Positions 32,575 to 42,934 are shown, counted from the stretch's first letter. The stretch is DNA of 64,000 nucleotides from Acetobacteraceae bacterium (GCA_024280945.1 JAMXLO010000080.1:1-64000), one strand, 5' to 3'. Translations and numbers: made by a program. The notes: generated by a model not told the origin, from the letters alone.

Positions 32575-34068
32575 ATGGCGGACCTGGCGATGGGCTGGGC
32601 GGAGTGGGCGAAGCACGATGGGTTGGCACTCGCCGAACTGGTGCGCACGCGCCAGGTCAGCGCGCAGCAGGTGGCCAATCAGGCGGCCGCGGGGGTCGCA
32701 CGGCTGAACCCGAAACTGGAAGCAGTTATCGAACTGTTCGATGACGTGCGGACCAATCCGGACACGGATGGACCCGACAAATCGGGCAGGCTGTATGGCG
32801 TGCCGATCTTCCTGAAGGACCTTGGATCCGGCCTGAAGGGACGCACACAGGATTCCGGCTCGGCATTCACCAAGGGCACCCGCATCGCCGCCACCGACCC
32901 GACCGTGGAGAATTACCTGCGCGCGGGGCTGGTGCCGCTCGGACGCTCCACCACACCCGAATTCGGCATGACCTTCGACACCACGACCGACTACCGCGGC
33001 GAGGTCAAGGTGACGCGCAATCCGTGGAACATCGCGCACACATCCGGAGGATCGTCTGGCGGTTCCGCCGCGGCTGTGGCTGCCGGAATTGTCCCATTGT
33101 CCATGTCTTCGGATGGCGGCGGTTCCACGCGGATTCCCGCGTCCTTCTGTGGCCTCGTCGGGCTGAAGGCATCGCGCGGCCGGGTGCCGCAGCGACTGGC
33201 GATCAACGAATACATCGCCCGCGTCTCCATTGAGGGCGTGGTCTCGCGCACGGTGCGGGATACCGCAGCCACTTATGATTACCTGGCACGCGTTCCCAAC
33301 GGCGGGTCATTCATCAAGATGGGGCCGCCGGCGGGCTCCTACCTCGATGCGATTGCACGCGATCCAGGCCCGCTGAAAATCGGCCTCTCCACCGCGCGCT
33401 GGGGGCGCAGCACCGACCCTGATCCACAGGTGGCAGCGCGCGTGCGCGAAGTGGCGCGTTTGCTGGAATCACTCGGTCACGCGGTCGAGGAACTGAACGA
33501 CGATGCGATCTGCGACTGGCCGACGATGTGGCGGACCTACATCGCAGGTTGGCTCAGCAGCCGCCTGATTTTTACCATGATGGCCGAAGATAAGGGCATC
33601 CCTGCCAGCGACCTCAGGCACCTGCTGAACCCGATGACCTACCGCCACTACGAGGCCGCCGACGGCTACGACCGGTTCGCCATCCTGCGCATGATGAACG
33701 GCAACAACACCGTCACGCGCCAGTTCGGCGCGCTGATGGATCGCTACGACATGCTGCTGACGCCAACCCTGGCGATCCGCGTGCCGCAGGCCAATGGTCC
33801 TTACTCGCTGCTGCGCGAGGAACCGCTGGATCCGTGGCTGGAGCGCCTTGCCAATGCCTGCCGCTACACCATGCCTGCCAACGAGACCGGCGTGCCGGCG
33901 ATCAGCCTTCCCGCCGGCCACGACAGCGGCGGGCTGCCGATCGGCGTGCAGCTCTACGGCAACTTTGCGCGTGAAGACCTGCTGCTGCAGGTCGCTGCCC
34001 AGGTCGAACGTACGAAACCCGAGTGGTTCGGCGGGACACCGTTGATACACGTGACGAAGGACGACTGA
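32575..34068 (+). CDS. amidase (amidase signature family)
   Basis: Amidase-signature hydrolase of 497 residues that should hydrolyse a carboxamide to acid and ammonia. The Ser-cisSer-Lys triad is visible: Lys81 in FLKDLG, the cis-Ser in SGGSSGGSAAAVAAG near 156-160 and the nucleophilic Ser in SDGGGSTRIPAS near 184. The C-terminal part PAISLPAGHDSGGLPIGVQL is typical. GGGAGGGAACAGCG precedes ATG. The MFS transporter gene follows after nine bases, suggesting joint transcription. The specific amide is unknown. Confidence 0.9.
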   Translation: MADLAMGWAEWAKHDGLALAELVRTRQVSAQQVANQAAAGVARLNPKLEAVIELFDDVRTNPDTDGPDKSGRLYGVPIFLKDLGSGLKGRTQDSGSAFTKGTRIAATDPTVENYLRAGLVPLGRSTTPEFGMTFDTTTDYRGEVKVTRNPWNIAHTSGGSSGGSAAAVAAGIVPLSMSSDGGGSTRIPASFCGLVGLKASRGRVPQRLAINEYIARVSIEGVVSRTVRDTAATYDYLARVPNGGSFIKMGPPAGSYLDAIARDPGPLKIGLSTARWGRSTDPDPQVAARVREVARLLESLGHAVEELNDDAICDWPTMWRTYIAGWLSSRLIFTMMAEDKGIPASDLRHLLNPMTYRHYEAADGYDRFAILRMMNGNNTVTRQFGALMDRYDMLLTPTLAIRVPQANGPYSLLREEPLDPWLERLANACRYTMPANETGVPAISLPAGHDSGGLPIGVQLYGNFAREDLLLQVAAQVERTKPEWFGGTPLIHVTKDD

Positions 34069-34077
34069 CCCGCCGCG

Positions 34078-35316
34078 ATGTCCCGCACCGAGGGCCTGCG
34101 CGGCCTCCTCTCCTCCACCACCTTCCTGCGTCTTTGGGCGATCGGCGGCTGCGTCAACGCGATGCGTTGGTTCGAGGTGCTGGCTGCAGCGCTGTTCACT
34201 CTCGACATGACCGGCTCCGGCCTCGCCGTCGCTGTCGTCTCTGCCGCCCGCACCTTGCCGATGCTGTTCCTCGGTGCCTTCGCCGGCGTGATGGCCGAGG
34301 CGGTGAACCGCAAGCGAGTGCTGGTCGTTGGACAGCTGGTGACAGCAGTTGCGTCCGCCACGGTTGCCATACTCGCCGTGCTGGGGCAGGCACAGCCATG
34401 GCACGTGGCGCTGTCGGCGCTGATTGCCGGCATCGTCTGGTCCACCGAGATGTCCACGCGCCGGCGCATGGTGGGTGAATGCGTGCCGCCGACGCTCGTG
34501 GCTCGCGCGCTTGCGCTCGACACGCTGACCAACTCGATCACCCGCATGATCGGGCCGATCGTGGCCGGCACCCTGTATCAGTTCACCGGGCTGGGTGGCG
34601 CATTCACGCTGTCCGCGCTGCTGTATCTACTGGCCGCATTGCTGGCTATGGGCCTGAAGTACGAACAGGAGATCCGGCGGTTCGTGCTCAGTCATGTGCC
34701 GCGTGATCTTGCCGAGGCGGTCGGCTTCGCGCGCGGCCATGCGGTCATCGCCGGCGTGCTGCTGGTGACGATTGCGATGAATCTGCTTGGCTTCCCCTAC
34801 TCGGCCCTGATCGCGCCAATCGGCCGCAACCACTTCATGGTGTCGCCGGCGCTGGTAGGCATGATGGCTGCCGCCGAATCGTTCGGGGCGTTTCTCGGAG
34901 GCCTGTGGCTCGCCGGCGGCGACCCACCCGGCAAGGGGCGCACTTTGATGGTCGGCGGTTCGTTGCTGTTCCTCGTCTGCGTCGCGCTGATGCCATTGGC
35001 ACCGTTGTTCTGGCTGGCATCGGCTCTGCTGGTCATCGGCGGCTTCGGTTCGGCGGCATTCGCCAACATGCAGACGTCGCTGATCATCGCGCACGCACCG
35101 CCGCATATCCGCTCGCGGCTGATGGGACTGCTGACCGTCTGCATTGGCGCCGGCCCGGTCGGCATCCTGCTGGTTGGCGTTTTGGCCAGCGTGTTGGGGC
35201 CGTTGGGTGCAGTGTCCGCGATCGAGCTGGCCGGGCTTGCCGCGGTCATCGCTGCGGGATCACTATGGCGGCGAAGGGAACAGCGCCAGCCGGCCCTCGT
35301 GGCTCGCGAGGTGTAG
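34078..35316 (+). CDS. MFS transporter (DHA3-like)
   Basis: Major-facilitator protein of 412 residues with about 12 membrane helices. It starts with LRGLLSSTTFLRLWAIGGCVNAM, typical for the MFS_3/enterobactin-exporter-like (DHA3) group, and contains AGVMAEAVNRKRVLV near 70-84 as the loop 2-3 motif and TRRRMVGECVPPTLVARALALD near 125-145. It probably exports a drug or metabolite, or imports the product of the amidase. Located between amidase and CoA-transferase genes on the same strand with short gaps (9 and 26 bases). Confidence 0.85.
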   Translation: MSRTEGLRGLLSSTTFLRLWAIGGCVNAMRWFEVLAAALFTLDMTGSGLAVAVVSAARTLPMLFLGAFAGVMAEAVNRKRVLVVGQLVTAVASATVAILAVLGQAQPWHVALSALIAGIVWSTEMSTRRRMVGECVPPTLVARALALDTLTNSITRMIGPIVAGTLYQFTGLGGAFTLSALLYLLAALLAMGLKYEQEIRRFVLSHVPRDLAEAVGFARGHAVIAGVLLVTIAMNLLGFPYSALIAPIGRNHFMVSPALVGMMAAAESFGAFLGGLWLAGGDPPGKGRTLMVGGSLLFLVCVALMPLAPLFWLASALLVIGGFGSAAFANMQTSLIIAHAPPHIRSRLMGLLTVCIGAGPVGILLVGVLASVLGPLGAVSAIELAGLAAVIAAGSLWRRREQRQPALVAREV

Positions 35317-35342
35317 CGGCCGGCCTACAGAGGAGAACGGCC

Positions 35343-36572
35343 ATGCCAGACGCCAGCGCAGAAGTACAATTCCTGTCGGGTATCCGCGTCGTCGATTTCA
35401 CCCAGTTCGAGGCAGGGCCTTCCTGCACCGAGGCACTCGCCTGGCTCGGCGCCGAAGTGGTGAAGATTGAGAACCCTGGCGTGGGTGATCCCGGCCGACG
35501 CCTGCGCAAGGGCAAGCCGGATGACGATCCCTATTACTTCCAGCAGTTCAATGCGAACAAGAAGTCGATCACTGTCAACCTGAAGTCGCCGCGCGGGTTG
35601 GCGCTGGTGAAGGACCTGCTGCGCAAGGCCGATGTGTGCGTCGAGAACATGGCGCCAGGCACGATCGAACGCCTCGGTCTCGGCTATGACGACGTGAAGG
35701 CAATCAACCCAGGCATTATCTACTGCCAGGTGAAGGGCTTTGGCACGGGTAGCCCGTATGAGAAGAACCTCGCCTTCGACATGATCGCTCAAGCCACGGG
35801 CGGCACGATCAGCGTCACCGGCGAGAAAGGCCGCATGCCGGTGAAGCCCGGCCTGTCACTCGGCGACACTGGCACCGGCATGACGATGGCGATCACCATC
35901 CTGGGCGCGTTGTTCCGCCGCACGCAGACCGGCGAAGGCCACCGGCTGCAGGTGGCGATGCAGGATGCAATGCTGCACTACATGCGCACCAACTTCGCCA
36001 CGCAGGCGCGGAGCGGTCGCGCCGTCGAGCGCGACGGCGCCCATTCAGGTGGCGGCAGCAATGCGCCGTCCGGCCTGTATCCCTGCGCGCCCGGTGGGGC
36101 GAACGACTATGTGTGGATCATGACCAGCCGCGCCAACCCAGAGCACTGGTCGCGGCTGTGCAACGTCATGGGGCGCGAGGAACTTGTAAACGATCCGCGC
36201 TTCGCCACGCCAGCCGATCGGGTCAAGAACCACGAAGAGCTTGATGCGATGATCACCGCCTGGACCAAGACGCGCACCAAGCATGAGGCGATGGACCAGG
36301 TCGGCAGTGCCGGAATTCCCGCCGGTGCGGTGTTCGACACGATGGAGCTGATCAACGAACCGACCTTCGAGCAGCGCGGCATCATGCAGTACATGCAGCA
36401 TCCGTCGTACCAGCCGTTCAAGATGCCGGCCTGGCCGGTGCGGATCGATGGCAGGCCACCGCAGGTGAAGGCATCGCCCATCCTGGGGCAGCATACCGAT
36501 GAGGTGCTGACCAACTGGCTTGGGCTGAGTAAGGCGGAGGTAAAGTCGCTGCACGCCGACGACGTGGTCTGA
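35343..36572 (+). CDS. CaiB/BaiF family CoA-transferase (formyl-CoA transferase-like)
   Basis: Class III CoA-transferase of 409 residues. The start block GIRVVDFTQFEAGPSCTEALAWLGAEVVKIENP (two parts, residues 12-45), NANKKSITVNLKSPRG near 72-87, the catalytic Asp in LSLGDTGTGM near 180 and the glycine-rich loop near GGGSNAPSG at 235-245 match formyl-CoA/oxalate CoA-transferases. GAGGAGAAC is upstream of ATG 35343; the open frame before it overlaps the MFS gene and is rejected. Third CaiB/BaiF protein here and closest in pattern to Frc, but no oxalyl-CoA decarboxylase is nearby. Confidence 0.87.
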   Translation: MPDASAEVQFLSGIRVVDFTQFEAGPSCTEALAWLGAEVVKIENPGVGDPGRRLRKGKPDDDPYYFQQFNANKKSITVNLKSPRGLALVKDLLRKADVCVENMAPGTIERLGLGYDDVKAINPGIIYCQVKGFGTGSPYEKNLAFDMIAQATGGTISVTGEKGRMPVKPGLSLGDTGTGMTMAITILGALFRRTQTGEGHRLQVAMQDAMLHYMRTNFATQARSGRAVERDGAHSGGGSNAPSGLYPCAPGGANDYVWIMTSRANPEHWSRLCNVMGREELVNDPRFATPADRVKNHEELDAMITAWTKTRTKHEAMDQVGSAGIPAGAVFDTMELINEPTFEQRGIMQYMQHPSYQPFKMPAWPVRIDGRPPQVKASPILGQHTDEVLTNWLGLSKAEVKSLHADDVV

Positions 36573-36746
36573 TTCGCACTGCCATTGCAAGCGCGAGGTA
36601 ATCCCGGCCCGGCGCGCGCCTGAGCGGGGCTTGCGTCCTACCGCCTGCGCGCACGTCGCGTGCGGGGTGACATCGCGCGCGCGTCTCAAGTGTTTGTAAA
36701 CATCTCTGTCGCAATGGTATGCGCCGCAACATCTGGAGCGCGCGCG

Positions 36747-38450
36747 ATGTCGAACCTATGGCAGGCCATACGCCACCCGCGGATAGCGCTCCGTCTGCAA
36801 CTGATCGTCGCCAGCTCGCTGGTTTGCCTCGTGGCACTTGGCGCTTTGGCGCTTGTCGAGCGCTACAACGCAATGTGGGACGCGCGGGTCGACAAGCTTC
36901 GTGCCATTACGGAACAGGCAATCTCGATTGCCGCTGACTTCGATCGGCAGGTGCAGGCCGGCAACCTGACACGCGACCAAGCCATTCAACAGTTTCGCGA
37001 CGCTATCCGACCGATCCGTTATGACGGCGGCTCCGGGTACTTCTTCGCCCATGATATGGATGGAAAGACCCTGGTTCTGGGTCCCACGCCTGCGGTCGAG
37101 GGCACAAACCGGATTGAGATCAAGGACGCCGACGGCAAGGTCTTCGTGCGTGAGATGGTGCAGGCCGCGAGCCGCGGCGGAGGGATAGTAATCTACCAAT
37201 ACCCGAAACCGGGTTCCACGATCGCTCTGCCTAAGGCTGCCTATGTCCTGCCGATTTCGGCTTGGAACATGTTCGTTGGAACCGGCCTCTATGTCGACGA
37301 TCTCCGGTCCGACGCCATAGCGAGTGGCGTGAAGTTCGGCGCATTGGTTGGCCTGCTACTGGTTGGTTGCGCCGTAGTGGCGTGGCTCGTATCGCGCGGC
37401 GTCACGCGGCCGCTCGCGCGCCTGCGGCATAGTATGGCGTTGCTGGCGCGTGGAGATCTTGGAGCCGAGATTGCCGGTACGGACCGACACGACGAGCTGG
37501 GCGAAATGGCGGCGGCGGTCCAGGTGTTCAAGGACAACGCGACGGAGATCACCCGTCTCAAAGCCGAGCAGGAAGCGGCCGACAGGCTCGCGGCGCTGGA
37601 GAAGGAGCGCGCCATGACGCAGCTTGCCAGCGGCTTCGAATCGAACGTCGGCACCATTGTTGACGCCGTGGCATCTGCGGCGACAGAAATGCAGGCGACG
37701 GCAGCGTCGATGACCGCCACCGCTGAGCAAGCCTCACGCCAGGCCACGGCGGTCGCTGCCGCCGCAGAGCTAGCGTCGGCAAACGTACAGTCGGTCGCCG
37801 GTGCAACAGAGCAAATGTCCAGCTCGGTTGCGGAAATCGGCCGGCAGGTCGCCAACTCATCAGCCGTTACGGCTCAGGCCGTCACCGAGTCGGAGCACAC
37901 CAACACTCTGGTCAATGGTCTGGCGACGGCGGCGCAGAAGATCGGCGCGGTCACGAACATGATCCAGGAGATCGCCAGCCAGACCAACCTGCTGGCATTG
38001 AACGCGACCATCGAGGCCGCGCGGGCGGGCGATGCCGGCAAGGGCTTTGCTGTGGTTGCATCTGAGGTCAAGAACCTGGCGAGCCAGACCGCCAAGGCAA
38101 CCGAAGAGATCAGCGCGCAGATCTCAGCCATGCAGAGCACTACCAGCGATACGGTTGCGGCCATCCAGTCGATTGGCACGACGATCAACCAGATCAACGA
38201 GATCGTCACGACCATTGCTGCAGCGGTTGAGGAACAGGGGGCGGCCACCCGGGAGATCGCCCACAACGTACAGCAGGCCGCGGCCGGAACAACAGAAGTA
38301 TCTATCAACATCAACGGCGTCACTCAGGCTGTTGGTGATACCGGGGCAGCGGCAAGCAGCGTACTTGGCGCCGCAGACGAGCTCTCACGTCAGGCAGAGG
38401 CGCTGCGCAATTCCGCCACACAGTTCATCACCAAGGTGAAGGCCGCGTAG
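36747..38450 (+). CDS. methyl-accepting chemotaxis protein with single Cache (sCache_2) sensor
   Basis: Chemoreceptor of 567 residues. Membrane helix 1 is at about 17-38 and helix 2 at about 190-212; between them lies a periplasmic sCache_2-type domain with [19 protein letters not shown] near 90 and [16 protein letters not shown] near 170. HAMP follows (about 213-265, [19 protein letters not shown]), then the signalling domain with the hairpin tip [21 protein letters not shown] (in parts, near 408-428). Methylation helices flank the tip. Ligands of such sensors are often small organic acids. Upstream TGTTTGTAAACA at about 36690-36701 may be a control site. No other che gene is present. Confidence 0.9.
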   Translation: MSNLWQAIRHPRIALRLQLIVASSLVCLVALGALALVERYNAMWDARVDKLRAITEQAISIAADFDRQVQAGNLTRDQAIQQFRDAIRPIRYDGGSGYFFAHDMDGKTLVLGPTPAVEGTNRIEIKDADGKVFVREMVQAASRGGGIVIYQYPKPGSTIALPKAAYVLPISAWNMFVGTGLYVDDLRSDAIASGVKFGALVGLLLVGCAVVAWLVSRGVTRPLARLRHSMALLARGDLGAEIAGTDRHDELGEMAAAVQVFKDNATEITRLKAEQEAADRLAALEKERAMTQLASGFESNVGTIVDAVASAATEMQATAASMTATAEQASRQATAVAAAAELASANVQSVAGATEQMSSSVAEIGRQVANSSAVTAQAVTESEHTNTLVNGLATAAQKIGAVTNMIQEIASQTNLLALNATIEAARAGDAGKGFAVVASEVKNLASQTAKATEEISAQISAMQSTTSDTVAAIQSIGTTINQINEIVTTIAAAVEEQGAATREIAHNVQQAAAGTTEVSININGVTQAVGDTGAAASSVLGAADELSRQAEALRNSATQFITKVKAA

Positions 38451-38565
38451 CAACATATCCTGCCGGCGACGCTGCCCGCTCAGTGCACCTGCATTCACTC
38501 GAAACACCGGCATCACCCGGGCGTGGCACTCGGCATCTTGACGCGCCCGGGGCGTCGGTGAGCCG

Positions 38566-39726
38566 CTATGCTGCCTGCGCCTTGCCGAACAGTCCCCCCA
38601 ACCGTGCCAGCGTCTCCAGGTGAGCATCGGCATCGCCGAACAGCTTGTCGATCATGGTCATGCGTTTGAAGTGATGACCGACCTTGTACTCCATGGTCAT
38701 GCCAATGCCGCCGTGAAGCTGGATGGCCTCTTGGCCGATGTGCCGGCCTGAGCGACCGATCTGTACCTTCGCCGCCGCGATGGCGCGGCGCCGTTCAGTG
38801 GCATTCTGCTCCGCCGCCGTGACTGCGGCGAACATCGCCATGCTGCGTGCCTGTTCCAGCGCGACCAGCATATCCACCGAGCGATGCTGCAGGACCTGGA
38901 ACTGCCCGATCGGCCGGCCGAACTGCTGGCGCGTCTTCAGGTATTCCAGCGTGGTCTCGTGCATTTCCTGCATGGCGCCGACCGCCTCGGCGCACAGCGC
39001 GGCGATCGCCTCGTCCACCACATGCTCGATCGCCGGCAGTGCGCCACCAGAATCATCCAGCGTATCGTCCTGTGGCACACGGACATCGGACAGCGCGACT
39101 TCCGCGGCGCGTAATCCATCCTGTGTCGGATAACCACGCCGACTCACGCCTGCTGCGGCAGGGTCCACCATGAACAGCCCGATGCCCATGCGATCGCGTC
39201 GGTCGCCGGAGACACGCGCCGTAACCAGCAAACGGTCGGCGCAGTCACCGTGCAACACCACGCTCTTGGCACCATCGAGCACCCAGACCGCGCCATCCTG
39301 CCGCGCGGTGGTGGCGACATCGGCCAGATCATAGCGCGACTGGCGCTCGACATGGGCAAACGCAAGTTTCAACTTGCCCTGCGCCACCTGCGGCAGCAGT
39401 GCCTGCTGCTGCGTCGGCGTGCCAGCCCGCCGCAACAGGCCACCGCCCAGGATAACTGTGGCGAAGTATGGCTCCAGAACGAGGCCGCGACCGAACGCCT
39501 CCATCACGATCATCGTCTCGACCGGGCCACCACCGAAGCCGCCATGAGCCTCGGCAAATGGCAGACCGAGCAGGCCGATCTCGGCGTATTGCTGCCATAC
39601 GGCCTGGCTCCAGCCGTCGGGTTCGGCTATGTACTTCTTGCGCTGCTCGAACTGGTACTGATCGGCGATCAGCCGATCCACGCTGTCCTTGAGTAGACGC
39701 TGTTCGTCCGTAAGGTCGAAGTCCAT
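38566..39726 (-). CDS. acyl-CoA dehydrogenase
   Basis: FAD-dependent acyl-CoA dehydrogenase of 386 residues oxidising an acyl-CoA to the 2-enoyl-CoA with electron-transfer flavoprotein. The start DFDLTDEQRLLKDSVDRLI, the beta-domain with LAFAHVERQSRYDLAD near 115-130, and the C-terminal GIGMTMEYKVGHHFKRMTMIDKLFGD are family features. The last segment resembles the PimD/IPD family in which both subunits pair as a heterodimer. It lies on the same strand as a second acyl-CoA dehydrogenase gene, with an intergenic palindrome (39745-39822) in between. Substrate unknown. Confidence 0.88.
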   Translation of the reverse strand: MDFDLTDEQRLLKDSVDRLIADQYQFEQRKKYIAEPDGWSQAVWQQYAEIGLLGLPFAEAHGGFGGGPVETMIVMEAFGRGLVLEPYFATVILGGGLLRRAGTPTQQQALLPQVAQGKLKLAFAHVERQSRYDLADVATTARQDGAVWVLDGAKSVVLHGDCADRLLVTARVSGDRRDRMGIGLFMVDPAAAGVSRRGYPTQDGLRAAEVALSDVRVPQDDTLDDSGGALPAIEHVVDEAIAALCAEAVGAMQEMHETTLEYLKTRQQFGRPIGQFQVLQHRSVDMLVALEQARSMAMFAAVTAAEQNATERRRAIAAAKVQIGRSGRHIGQEAIQLHGGIGMTMEYKVGHHFKRMTMIDKLFGDADAHLETLARLGGLFGKAQAA

Positions 39727-39744
39727 GCCATTTCCTCATCCGCC

Positions 39745-39822
39745 GTCATGGCCGGGCTTGTCCCGGCCATCGGTCGCCGCACCATGTCGCTACGGATGGC
39801 CGGCACAGGGGCCGGCCATGAC
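39745..39822. repeat. palindromic repeat of the ATGGCCGG type
   Basis: GTCATGGCCGGGCTTGTCCC followed by GGCCATC at the left and GATGGCCGGCACAGGGGCCG followed by GCCATGAC at the right are inverted copies. The element fills most of the gap between two acyl-CoA dehydrogenase genes and could fold into a long RNA stem. A shortened copy of one arm occurs at 52046-52072. Confidence 0.7.
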
Positions 39823-39833
39823 GGTGCCGCGGT

Positions 39834-41030
39834 CTAAAGCCCCAGTATCGCCTTGGCGACGATGTTGCGCTGGATCTCGTTCGAGCCGCCGTAGATCGAC
39901 ACCTTGCGATAATTGAAATACATCGGTGCTGCCTCGGTGGCGTAGTCCGGGCCGATCACCGGCTCGTTGCGGCCATCGAAGTCGCGTTGATACGGCAGCA
40001 CATATGGCCCCACGACATCCATCAGCAGTTCGGTCAGTTGCTGCTGAATCACGGATCCCTTCAGCTTCAGAATCGATGATGCCGGATTCTGCTTGCCCTT
40101 CTCGCGCTGGCGTTCATCGGCGACGACGCGCAACTGCGTCATCTCCAGCGCCTTCAGTTCCACTTCGACAGCGGCGAGCTTCTCGCGGAACCGTGGATCG
40201 TCGATCAGCGGTCGGTCACCGACACGCTCCATCGACGCCAGCTCCTTGATGCGCGCCACCTTGGCCTTCGAAGCACCCACCCGCGCGATGCCGGTGCGTT
40301 CGTTGCCGAGCAGGAATTTCGCATAGTCCCAGCCCTTGTTCTCCTGCCCTATCAGGTTCTCATCTGGCACTTCGACATTGTCGAAGAAAACCTCGTTCAC
40401 TTCGCGGCCGCCGTCGATGGTGACGATCGGGCGCACGGTGATGCCCGGCGTCTTCATGTCCACCAGGATGAACGAGATGCCTTCCTGCTTCTTCGCCGCA
40501 AGGTCAGTGCGAACCAGACAGAAGATCCAATCCGCATATTGCGCCAGTGTGGTCCAGATCTTCTGGCCGTTGATGACGTACTTGTCTCCCTTGTGTTCCG
40601 CGCGCGTGCGCAACGAGGCAAGATCGGAGCCGGACCCGGGTTCGGAGAAGCCTTGGCACCAGAAGATATCAGCGTTGGCGGTCTTCGGCAGGAAGTACTG
40701 TTTCTGCTGCTCGTTGCCGAATTGCGCGATCACCGGCCCGACCATGGTGACGTTGAAACCGATCGGCGGCGGCACGTTCGCCTGCTGCATCTCGTCCTGG
40801 TACATATAGACCTGCACTGGCGACCAGTCCTGTCCGCCCCACTGGACCGGCCAGTTCGGCGTCGCCCACCCGCGCGCGTTCAGGATGCGCTGCGAGGTGA
40901 TCATGTCGTCGCGCGTCAGCCCCTCGCCTTCCGCCACCTTGTCTCGGATCGCTTGCGGGATCTCGCTATGGAAGAAGCGGCGTGCCTCCTCGCGGAACGC
41001 GATTTCTTCTGGGGTGAATGCCAGGTCCAT
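39834..41030 (-). CDS. acyl-CoA dehydrogenase
   Basis: Acyl-CoA dehydrogenase of 398 residues. Recognisable are MDLAFTPEEIAFREEARRF at the N-terminus, RGWATPNWPVQWGGQDWSPVQ near 51-70, the FAD/substrate block CQGFSEPGSGSDLASLRTRA near 125-145, WTTLAQYADWIFCLVRT near 163-180 and IYGGSNEIQRNIVAKAILG at the C-terminus. It belongs to the group acting on bulky or branched acyl-CoAs, often paired with a second dehydrogenase as here. Start 41030 is chosen at the family N-terminus; a longer frame overlaps msrA. It follows msrA on the same strand after five bases, so co-transcription is likely. Confidence 0.9.
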   Translation of the reverse strand: MDLAFTPEEIAFREEARRFFHSEIPQAIRDKVAEGEGLTRDDMITSQRILNARGWATPNWPVQWGGQDWSPVQVYMYQDEMQQANVPPPIGFNVTMVGPVIAQFGNEQQKQYFLPKTANADIFWCQGFSEPGSGSDLASLRTRAEHKGDKYVINGQKIWTTLAQYADWIFCLVRTDLAAKKQEGISFILVDMKTPGITVRPIVTIDGGREVNEVFFDNVEVPDENLIGQENKGWDYAKFLLGNERTGIARVGASKAKVARIKELASMERVGDRPLIDDPRFREKLAAVEVELKALEMTQLRVVADERQREKGKQNPASSILKLKGSVIQQQLTELLMDVVGPYVLPYQRDFDGRNEPVIGPDYATEAAPMYFNYRKVSIYGGSNEIQRNIVAKAILGL

Positions 41031-41035
41031 CCTTG

Positions 41036-41584
41036 TTACTCCGCCGCCGCACGCTTCAGCCGGTTGGCAAAAGTCTTGCGGAACTTCGCCACCTTCGGTG
41101 CGACGACCGCTTGGCAATAGCCGGTCCACGGATTGCGCGCGAAGTAGTCGTGATGCTCCGGTTCCGCTTCGTAGAATGCCTGCAACGGCTCGATCTGGGT
41201 GACTATCGGCGCGGGCCAGACCTTCGCCTCGGTGATCTCCTTGATGATCGCCTCTGCGGTTTGCCGCTGCGCATCGGAGTGCGTCAGGATAATCGAGCGA
41301 TACTGCGGTCCGACATCGTGACCTTGCCGATCTTTGGTCGTGGGATCGTGGATGGTGAAGAACACCCGCAGCAGGTCGGCGTACGATACCTCACCAGGAT
41401 CGAACTTGATCTGCACCACTTCGGCATGGCCGGTGGTGCCGGTGCAGACGGCCTTGTAGCTCGGATTGGCGACGTGGCCGCCGGCATAACCGGACATGAC
41501 GCCGCGCACGCCGCGCAAATCCTTATAGACGGCCTCCAGGCACCAGAAGCATCCGCCGCCCAGGGTGGCGATCTCTTCGCTCAT
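41036..41584 (-). CDS. msrA: peptide-methionine (S)-S-oxide reductase
   Basis: MsrA of 182 residues repairs methionine-S-sulfoxide in proteins. The active-site motif GCFWC is at 11-15 with the nucleophilic Cys12; GYAGG near 35, NPSYKAVCTGTTGHAEVV near 42-59 and FFTIHDPTT near 77 are standard. A recycling Cys at the C-terminus is not obvious. ATG 41584 is preceded by GAGGAG at eight bases; five codons upstream is another ATG with no site. No msrB is in the window. The gene sits in a row of dehydrogenase genes, probably by chance of operon structure. Confidence 0.93.
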   Translation of the reverse strand: MSEEIATLGGGCFWCLEAVYKDLRGVRGVMSGYAGGHVANPSYKAVCTGTTGHAEVVQIKFDPGEVSYADLLRVFFTIHDPTTKDRQGHDVGPQYRSIILTHSDAQRQTAEAIIKEITEAKVWPAPIVTQIEPLQAFYEAEPEHHDYFARNPWTGYCQAVVAPKVAKFRKTFANRLKRAAAE

Positions 41585-41619
41585 CGAATGGCTCCTCAAT
41601 CCGTCCGCCCATCATAGCG

Positions 41620-42906
41620 TCAGGGCGCATTCCTGCCACCGTAGCGCCGGACACGCAGGTCGGCCTGCTCCTTGTGCGCGGCGAAATTCTCGATCGCGCA
41701 CAGCCGGGAACAGTACTCACCGATCATCGCGGTGGCCTCCGGGCTGACCTCCTGATATGTCACCGTCTTCAGGAATTTGCCAACCCACAGCCCGCCGGTG
41801 TAACGCGCCGCCCGCTTGGTGGGCAGGGTATGGTTGGTGCCGATCACTTTGTCGCCATAGGCGACGTTGGTTTCCTTCCCGAGAAACAGCGAGCCATAGT
41901 TGGCCATGCGGTCGAGAAACCAGCGAGGCTCGCGCGTCAGCACCTGCACGTGTTCCGAGGCGATGCGGTCGGCCTCCGCCACCATCTCCTCATCGGTATC
42001 GCACAGAATGACCTGGCCGTGGTCGCGCCAGGCGACACCCGCGATGGCCGCAGTTGGCAGGCGAGCGAGCTGACGGTCGATCTCGCCCTGGATCTCGTCC
42101 GCGATCCTCGCTGATGTGGTCAGCAGAACGGCAGGCGACGTGGGGCCGTGCTCAGCCTGGCCCAACAGGTCGGTCGCGCACATCTCGGCGTCCGCTGTCT
42201 CGTCGGCGATGATCAGCGTCTCGGTCGGTCCCGCGAGCAGGTCGATGCCGACCCGCCCGAACAACTGCCGCTTCGCTTCGGCGACGAAGGCGTTGCCAGG
42301 ACCGACCAGCATGTCCACCGCGGGAATGCTCGACGTGCCAAGCGCCATTGCCGCGACCGCCTGCACGCCGCCCAGCAGATAGATCTCGTCGGCGCCACCC
42401 AACGCCATGGCGGCAACCGTTGCGGCCGGCGGCGTACCGTTCAGCGGCGGTGTACACGCAGCCACACGCTTCACCCCTGCGACCTTGGCGGTCAGCACGC
42501 TCATATGCGCCGACGCGACCATCGGGTAACGCCCGCCAGGCACATAGCAACCGACACTGGCCACCGGGATGTTCTTGTGGCCCAGTCGCACGCCAGGCAG
42601 TGTCTCAACCTCGACGTCGCGCAACGCGGCCCGCTGCACCTCCGCGAAGTGACGGATCTGTGCCTGTGCAAACATTATGTCATCGATCACCTGCTCCGGC
42701 AGGCTGTCGATCAGCTCCTGGATCTCCAACTGCGAGAGACGGAAGGCCGATGGTTCCCATTTGTCGAACCGGGCCGACAGCTCGCGCACCGCTGCGTCGC
42801 CGCGGCGCATCACGTCGTCGAGGATCGTCTCGACGGTCTGGCGAACATTGCGGTCGGCCTCGAATTTCTCCTCGTCCGTTGCGCCACGCTTCAGATAGCG
42901 GATCAT
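41620..42906 (-). CDS. histidinol dehydrogenase family protein, sulfopropanediol 3-dehydrogenase (HpsN)-like
   Basis: Zinc-dependent NAD oxidoreductase of 428 residues of the HisD family. The segments [20 protein letters not shown] (near 120-140), [34 protein letters not shown] and [17 protein letters not shown] contain the expected zinc ligands Gln/His. The C-terminal part [22 protein letters not shown]-like (short blocks) and [17 protein letters not shown] are closer to my recollection of HpsN, which oxidises 2,3-dihydroxypropane-1-sulfonate, than to biosynthetic HisD. No other his gene is nearby, and an SDR gene lies just upstream, as in sulfonate clusters. Start at 42906 fits MIRYLKRG, the family N-terminus. 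The substrate is inferred. Confidence 0.78.
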   Translation of the reverse strand: MIRYLKRGATDEEKFEADRNVRQTVETILDDVMRRGDAAVRELSARFDKWEPSAFRLSQLEIQELIDSLPEQVIDDIMFAQAQIRHFAEVQRAALRDVEVETLPGVRLGHKNIPVASVGCYVPGGRYPMVASAHMSVLTAKVAGVKRVAACTPPLNGTPPAATVAAMALGGADEIYLLGGVQAVAAMALGTSSIPAVDMLVGPGNAFVAEAKRQLFGRVGIDLLAGPTETLIIADETADAEMCATDLLGQAEHGPTSPAVLLTTSARIADEIQGEIDRQLARLPTAAIAGVAWRDHGQVILCDTDEEMVAEADRIASEHVQVLTREPRWFLDRMANYGSLFLGKETNVAYGDKVIGTNHTLPTKRAARYTGGLWVGKFLKTVTYQEVSPEATAMIGEYCSRLCAIENFAAHKEQADLRVRRYGGRNAP

Positions 42907-42934
42907 CGCATCACCCCGTCCAAGGGCGGCCAAG

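Noticed and set aside
41620-42906. Biosynthetic histidinol dehydrogenase (hisD)
   Set aside because: No other histidine gene is near, and the sequence pattern fits the HpsN-like branch better; kept only as the family name.
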